NCBI GenBank assembly: GCA_965238305.1
Contig: CBDEHK010000001.1
Span: forward strand, 124,001-188,000
Length of the DNA stretch: 64,000 nt
Origin: CBDCGJ01 sp965238305
GTDB taxonomy: Bacteria > Pseudomonadota > Alphaproteobacteria > GCA-2731375
Reading direction: 5' to 3'
In this document: positions 60,305 to 64,000 of the stretch, in pieces
Position numbering within the stretch: the first letter of the stretch is position 1
How the letters are laid out: the number at the start of each line of letters is the position of its first letter
Notes under the pieces: generated by a model
The model's database searches: none
Told to the model about the DNA's origin: nothing
What the model saw: the letters and a program-made list of their open reading frames with translations, nothing else
Translations under genes and position numbers: made by a program

Positions 60305-61873
60305 GTGGACCAATTGTACCGAATGAATTACAACAAAAATACTCAGCTTAATCAAACTGACGTCGGCCGGCTGGCAGCAATTCAAGCCGGTATCGGTTTC
60401 ATGTTATGGGATGTTGCGAGCGACACCTGTCATGAATGTTCCGATATCGCCAGACAACTTTTCGAATTGCCACCTGTTGCGCAAGCCAAAAGCTTCCCCG
60501 CCGACGCGCTGCGGCAGCGAATTGTAGAAGAAGATCGATCCCGGCTACCGGTCAATATGACCCCAGCATTCAATATAGGTGAACGCTACGAGCTGACTTA
60601 TCGTTTGATAACGCGCGATAAAACATCGCGGTGGCTGCATGAAACTGGCGAACCCGTTCGCGACGATGAAAATACTGCGAATATCTATCTGATTACGGTT
60701 CGTGATGTCACAAACGACGTCAGCGAAAGACGATTGTTGGAACGCGAGCGGTTTTTTGTGCGCCAGGTCGAACATGTCATTGGAGCCGGCGTATTTGTTT
60801 GGGATGTCGAGAGCCAGCGCAATATCTATACCAGCGACAGCCTTGCCTATATGCATGGTATGACGCAGGAAGAAATGGTGGCCGCGATCGATGGCGAGGA
60901 AGCGGATATCGAATTGGCGCATCCTGACGATCAAGCTCATGTTGCAGAAGCCTATGAGCGCAGCCGGCTATACGGTGATCCAATCGATGTTGAATACCGC
61001 TTTGAACATCCGACAAACGGTTTGCGCTGGTTCCATGAAGTCGCCGTTCGGCGGACCCTAGGTGATGACGCGCGGGTCGTGACCATGGGTATGTTGCATG
61101 ACATCACCGATCTTAAACGAACGGAAAATGTTGTCGAAGTTCACCGACGACTTGCCATCGAAGCGGAAAAGGCAAGTCGGGCGAAATCAGAATTTTTGGC
61201 CAGCATGAGTCACGAGCTGCGAACGCCGCTCAACGCCATTCTTGGCTTCGCGCAAATGTTACAGCATATACCGGATATTTCACTTCGCGAGCGCGAGCTT
61301 GAATATATCGACTATATTATTGGTGGCGGCAATCATTTACTCGACTTGATCAACCAAATTCTCGATCTCGCCAGGATAGAAGCCGGGCAGCTCGACCTCG
61401 CCATCGAGAATGTCGACGCCAACAAAATTGTCGCCGATTGCGTCGCCATGACAAAACCGCTTGGCGCGGGAAGAGAAATCGAGATCCATGATCACTTTAG
61501 CGGCACCGGTTCCAAACCAATTATGGTCGACCCTTTGCGCTTCAAACAAATCGTTTTTAACCTGTTATCGAACGCGGTCAAATACAATCATGACCACGGC
61601 TCGGTTACGGTCGAATGTCAGGCGTGCGACGCTGACCGTATTCGCCTTGCCGTCACTGATACCGGCATTGGTATCGCAAAATCAGATCAGGCCAACATCT
61701 TTGAGATGTTCCATCGCACCGAAGCTGCCCCTACTATCTCCAAGGAAGGGGCCGGTATCGGACTTTATGTCTCTCGGATATTGGTCGAGAAAATGTCCGG
61801 TCGTATCGGCTTCGATACGGTAGAAGGGGAAGGCACGACATTCTGGATCGAGCTACCGCAAGCCACCACATAG
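60305..61873 (+). CDS. Soluble PAS-domain sensor histidine kinase
   Basis: 522 residues from a GTG, or 516 from ATG 60323. No membrane segment, so it is a cytosolic sensor. Two PAS/PAC domains (about 25-140 and 155-275), then HisKA with phospho-acceptor His303 in FLASMSHELRTPLN, and HATPase_c boxes NLLSNAVKYNHD, DTGIGIA and GAGIGLYVSR. No receiver domain. The response regulator partner is not next to it. It lies downstream of a 263-base gap. Confidence 0.9.
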   Translation: MDQLYRMNYNKNTQLNQTDVGRLAAIQAGIGFMLWDVASDTCHECSDIARQLFELPPVAQAKSFPADALRQRIVEEDRSRLPVNMTPAFNIGERYELTYRLITRDKTSRWLHETGEPVRDDENTANIYLITVRDVTNDVSERRLLERERFFVRQVEHVIGAGVFVWDVESQRNIYTSDSLAYMHGMTQEEMVAAIDGEEADIELAHPDDQAHVAEAYERSRLYGDPIDVEYRFEHPTNGLRWFHEVAVRRTLGDDARVVTMGMLHDITDLKRTENVVEVHRRLAIEAEKASRAKSEFLASMSHELRTPLNAILGFAQMLQHIPDISLRERELEYIDYIIGGGNHLLDLINQILDLARIEAGQLDLAIENVDANKIVADCVAMTKPLGAGREIEIHDHFSGTGSKPIMVDPLRFKQIVFNLLSNAVKYNHDHGSVTVECQACDADRIRLAVTDTGIGIAKSDQANIFEMFHRTEAAPTISKEGAGIGLYVSRILVEKMSGRIGFDTVEGEGTTFWIELPQATT

Positions 61874-61887
61874 TTGACGTAGCTCGG

Positions 61888-63048
61888 CTAGTTGCCGCTT
61901 AAATACGATCGCGCGATTTGATAATATAGATCGCTGGCGGCATCAAGTGCGTCGACCTCACACCATTCATTGACCGCGCCGGAGCCGCCTAAGGGCCCCG
62001 GACCGATGATCACCATGGGCAAATCGAAATGCGGGCTGAGGACAGCGGCATCGGAGAAATAACCAACGCCTTTCGCCGCAACCGATCGACCGCGCAGCTT
62101 TGCCGTTTGCTGCAAACAAAGTTTCAGAAATGGATCATTCAAGGCCGTCGCGACCGCGGCTTTGTAGTCGATCCGCTCGACGACAAACTCGCGGCCAGCG
62201 AGGCTGGACAAAGCTTCTTCTATGTCACCAGGCGCGACATCGGGCGGCAAGCGAATATCGATCTCCGCCCAACAGCTTTCCGCCGCGAGGTTAATGGCGT
62301 CGCCACCACCAATCCGGCCGACGGACATTGTTGCGGGACCGACTAGCGGGTGGGCGGTTTCCGGCAAGATCGATGGGGCCTGCGACAAAAACGCCAGCAT
62401 CATGTCTATCGCATTTTTACCGGGCTCGGCGGCGCTGGCAGCATCTCGCGCCGAAGTGTGGCCGGATCGGCCTATTGCAGTCACACGAAGCCAAAGCGCA
62501 CCCATTTCCGTCGAAAAAACTTCCATCGAAGTGGGCTCGCTGACCAACAAAGCACCGCAATCACTAAGCGCTTGTTGCGCCACCAAGCGTCTGGCGCCGA
62601 GACAATTGGAGCTTTCTCCGCCGGTAAACGCCAACACTAGGTCTCCACTAAGCTCCAAGCCATCAATTTGATCCTGGCGCAGTTTCTCTGCCGCCACAAC
62701 CATCGCCGCCAAACCGGACTTCATATCGCTGGCGCCGCGTCCGATCACCCGACCCTGGCAAAGCGTTGCGGCGAAAGGATCGTCTGCCCAACCCTGTTTA
62801 CCAGCCGGTAAAGTATCCATATGGGCCGAGAAGACCAAGCCGGGTTTTTCGCCTATACCAGTCAAGCGAACCAAGATGTTAAAACGGTTTGGCGCAAATT
62901 CATCAAGATCAACCTTAAATCCGCGACGTTGTAAATAATTCGCCAAAAACGTCGCAATCGCGCGTTCATCGCCTGGGGGATCTGGACTAGGTAGTCGGAT
63001 CAATTGACGCAACAATTCCATCGCCGACAGCGCAGATTTTGTGTTCAT
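61888..63048 (-). CDS. M20 family peptidase (ArgE/DapE-like) with altered metal site
   Basis: 386 residues. ArgE/DapE/CPG2-like: His76 (SAHMD), bridging Asp108 (GASDMK), catalytic Glu145 (GGES) and Glu171 (SEPTSM) are present. The second Glu of the usual E-E pair is Ser146, and the C-terminal metal His is Gly357 in a GGSGAVNEW loop that normally reads AHxxNE or HAVDE. Only one full metal site remains. It may act as a mono-metal hydrolase or a non-catalytic protein. GGGGTCAAG precedes the chosen ATG. Fourteen bases after the LysR gene. Confidence 0.85.
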   Translation of the reverse strand: MNTKSALSAMELLRQLIRLPSPDPPGDERAIATFLANYLQRRGFKVDLDEFAPNRFNILVRLTGIGEKPGLVFSAHMDTLPAGKQGWADDPFAATLCQGRVIGRGASDMKSGLAAMVVAAEKLRQDQIDGLELSGDLVLAFTGGESSNCLGARRLVAQQALSDCGALLVSEPTSMEVFSTEMGALWLRVTAIGRSGHTSARDAASAAEPGKNAIDMMLAFLSQAPSILPETAHPLVGPATMSVGRIGGGDAINLAAESCWAEIDIRLPPDVAPGDIEEALSSLAGREFVVERIDYKAAVATALNDPFLKLCLQQTAKLRGRSVAAKGVGYFSDAAVLSPHFDLPMVIIGPGPLGGSGAVNEWCEVDALDAASDLYYQIARSYLSGN

Positions 63049-63061
63049 TACTTGACCCCAA

Positions 63062-63970
63062 TCATAACGCATTGAACCGAACAGAGGATTTGCGTAAGCG
63101 CGGCCCGGCAAAATCGACAAAGGCGCGGATTTTGGCGGCGCTCAACCGGCCTTCGGAATGAATCAAGTGAAGCGGCATGTCACGATCTTCCCACGACGTT
63201 AAAATCTCAACCAACGAGCCGTCGGCAAGTGCGTCAGCCACTTGGTAAGACAAGGCCCGGGCGATCCCCCAACCGGCCAGGGCACTATCTATTGACGCGG
63301 TCGCTGTATTGACTTTGAGCACCGGCGCAATTTTGACGCCTCGGTTTCGACCCGCCGCGACGTACTGCCATATCGGGGTTTCCTCTAGCGGTTGGGTTTG
63401 GATTGTCCGATGCCGGATCAAATCTTCCGGGACAGTCGGCGTACCCGACGCCACCAGATAGTCGGGTGCGGCAACGGTAACCCGGCGAACCACGCCGACC
63501 TTGGTGGCGGTCAAACTGCTGTCGGGTAATTCTCCGATCCGAAGCGCCACGTCTAGTCCTTCATCAATCAAGTCAACAATCCGGTCGACAAATAATGTCG
63601 TCGCCGACATTTCCGGATAGGCATCTAAAAACTCACGTAAAATCGGCAAAATATGACGCTGGCCGAACAATACCGGTGCCGTGACCCGCAAAACGCCGCG
63701 CGGGGTCTGGCGCGCACCTGAGGCTTGCGCCTCAACCGCATCCAGCTCCGACAGAATTCTCATACCGTCGCTCAACAGGCGCGCACCGGCATCCGTCGTG
63801 GAAACTTTGCGAGTGGTGCGGCGCAGCAACCGAACGCCCAGGCGCGCCTCCAACGCGGCTACCAGGCGCGTCACCACAGGCGGCGTCATACCAAGGCGCA
63901 ATGCCGCACGATTAAAGGCGCCGGTTTCCGCCACCGCCACAAATGCCGTTAACTCGCGAAATCGATCCAT
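63062..63970 (-). CDS. LysR-type transcriptional regulator (AaeR/CrgA-like)
   Basis: 302 residues. N-terminal winged HTH DRFRELTAFVAVAETGAFNRAALRLGMTPPVVTRLVAALEARLG and a substrate-binding domain of the CrgA/AaeR subgroup (LRVTAPVLFGQRHILPILREFLDAYPE). It lies directly upstream of the M20 gene on the same strand; co-transcription and control of the peptidase gene are likely. The end of the window, 30 bases upstream, prevents viewing its promoter. Confidence 0.88.
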   Translation of the reverse strand: MDRFRELTAFVAVAETGAFNRAALRLGMTPPVVTRLVAALEARLGVRLLRRTTRKVSTTDAGARLLSDGMRILSELDAVEAQASGARQTPRGVLRVTAPVLFGQRHILPILREFLDAYPEMSATTLFVDRIVDLIDEGLDVALRIGELPDSSLTATKVGVVRRVTVAAPDYLVASGTPTVPEDLIRHRTIQTQPLEETPIWQYVAAGRNRGVKIAPVLKVNTATASIDSALAGWGIARALSYQVADALADGSLVEILTSWEDRDMPLHLIHSEGRLSAAKIRAFVDFAGPRLRKSSVRFNAL

Positions 63971-64000
63971 ATTATTTCATAATACAGAATAAAGTATTAT

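Noticed and set aside
1..64000. tRNA, rRNA, CRISPR arrays, prophage genes or plasmid origins
   Set aside because: No cloverleaf-like, rRNA-like, regularly spaced repeat, integrase or replication gene sequence was seen while reading both strands; short tRNAs could still be missed by eye.

Overview
The window is chromosomal DNA of an alphaproteobacterium of moderate GC. Evidence: a complete system I cytochrome c maturation cluster with a CcmI TPR protein, AcnA-type aconitase, DUF1127 and HxlR/LysR regulators, a heavily expanded set of acyl-CoA and amino-acid type enzymes, and the gene order AMP-ligase / LivGHM / binding protein / LivF / ligase. Placement below class (Rhodospirillales-Sneathiella-like) is a guess. 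I see no rRNA, tRNA, CRISPR array or prophage.

Layout. 0.1-5.3 kb, minus strand: water channel AqpZ and a coupled operon of an SLC13-type anion transporter, an MFS carrier and an amine/amino-acid oxidase. 5.3-9.7 kb: a methyltransferase gene broken by an internal deletion, a small unknown protein, a soluble double-PAS chemoreceptor and NADH pyrophosphatase NudC. 10-18.9 kb, plus strand: a complete branched-chain-amino-acid-type ABC importer bracketed by two different acyl-CoA ligases and ending in a SnoaL-like protein, probably an uptake-and-activation system for an organic acid. Three RNA hairpins sit between its genes. 20.2-20.6 kb: a gene gap holding a candidate free-standing small RNA.

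20.6-28.8 kb, minus strand: ccmABCDE-X-ccmFGHI, where X is an NAD-dependent 2-hydroxyacid dehydrogenase inserted with 4-nt coupling after ccmE. 29-41 kb is metabolic: an amidase; an operon with YciB, a homocysteine methyltransferase-like protein, two tandem fumarylacetoacetate-hydrolase-fold proteins (one with a signal peptide) and a small P-loop protein; rpiA; a trimethylamine-dehydrogenase homologue with an altered substrate pocket; an exported hydrolase; an enoyl-CoA isomerase; YchJ; an HCCA-isomerase-like protein and a 3-hydroxyisobutyrate-dehydrogenase-like protein.

41-49 kb is a patchwork. It contains an AT-rich pair encoding a membrane-anchored HExxH protease and a small membrane protein, then acnA, an exported esterase, a diverged second copy of the last 46 codons of acnA, a GNAT protein, and an AT-rich lipoprotein gene enclosed by nested inverted repeats. 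48.7-64 kb: a DMT exporter divergent from an HxlR regulator with two matching operators; an alcohol dehydrogenase; a LysR/DUF1127 pair; a C13-peptidase lipoprotein; a CYP153-like P450 followed by HAD, SDR and DUF427 genes; two unrecognised small genes; a cupin; a soluble PAS histidine kinase; and an M20 peptidase paired with a LysR regulator.

Starts were chosen by ribosome binding site, family length and overlap with the neighbouring gene. All CDS coordinates include the stop codon.
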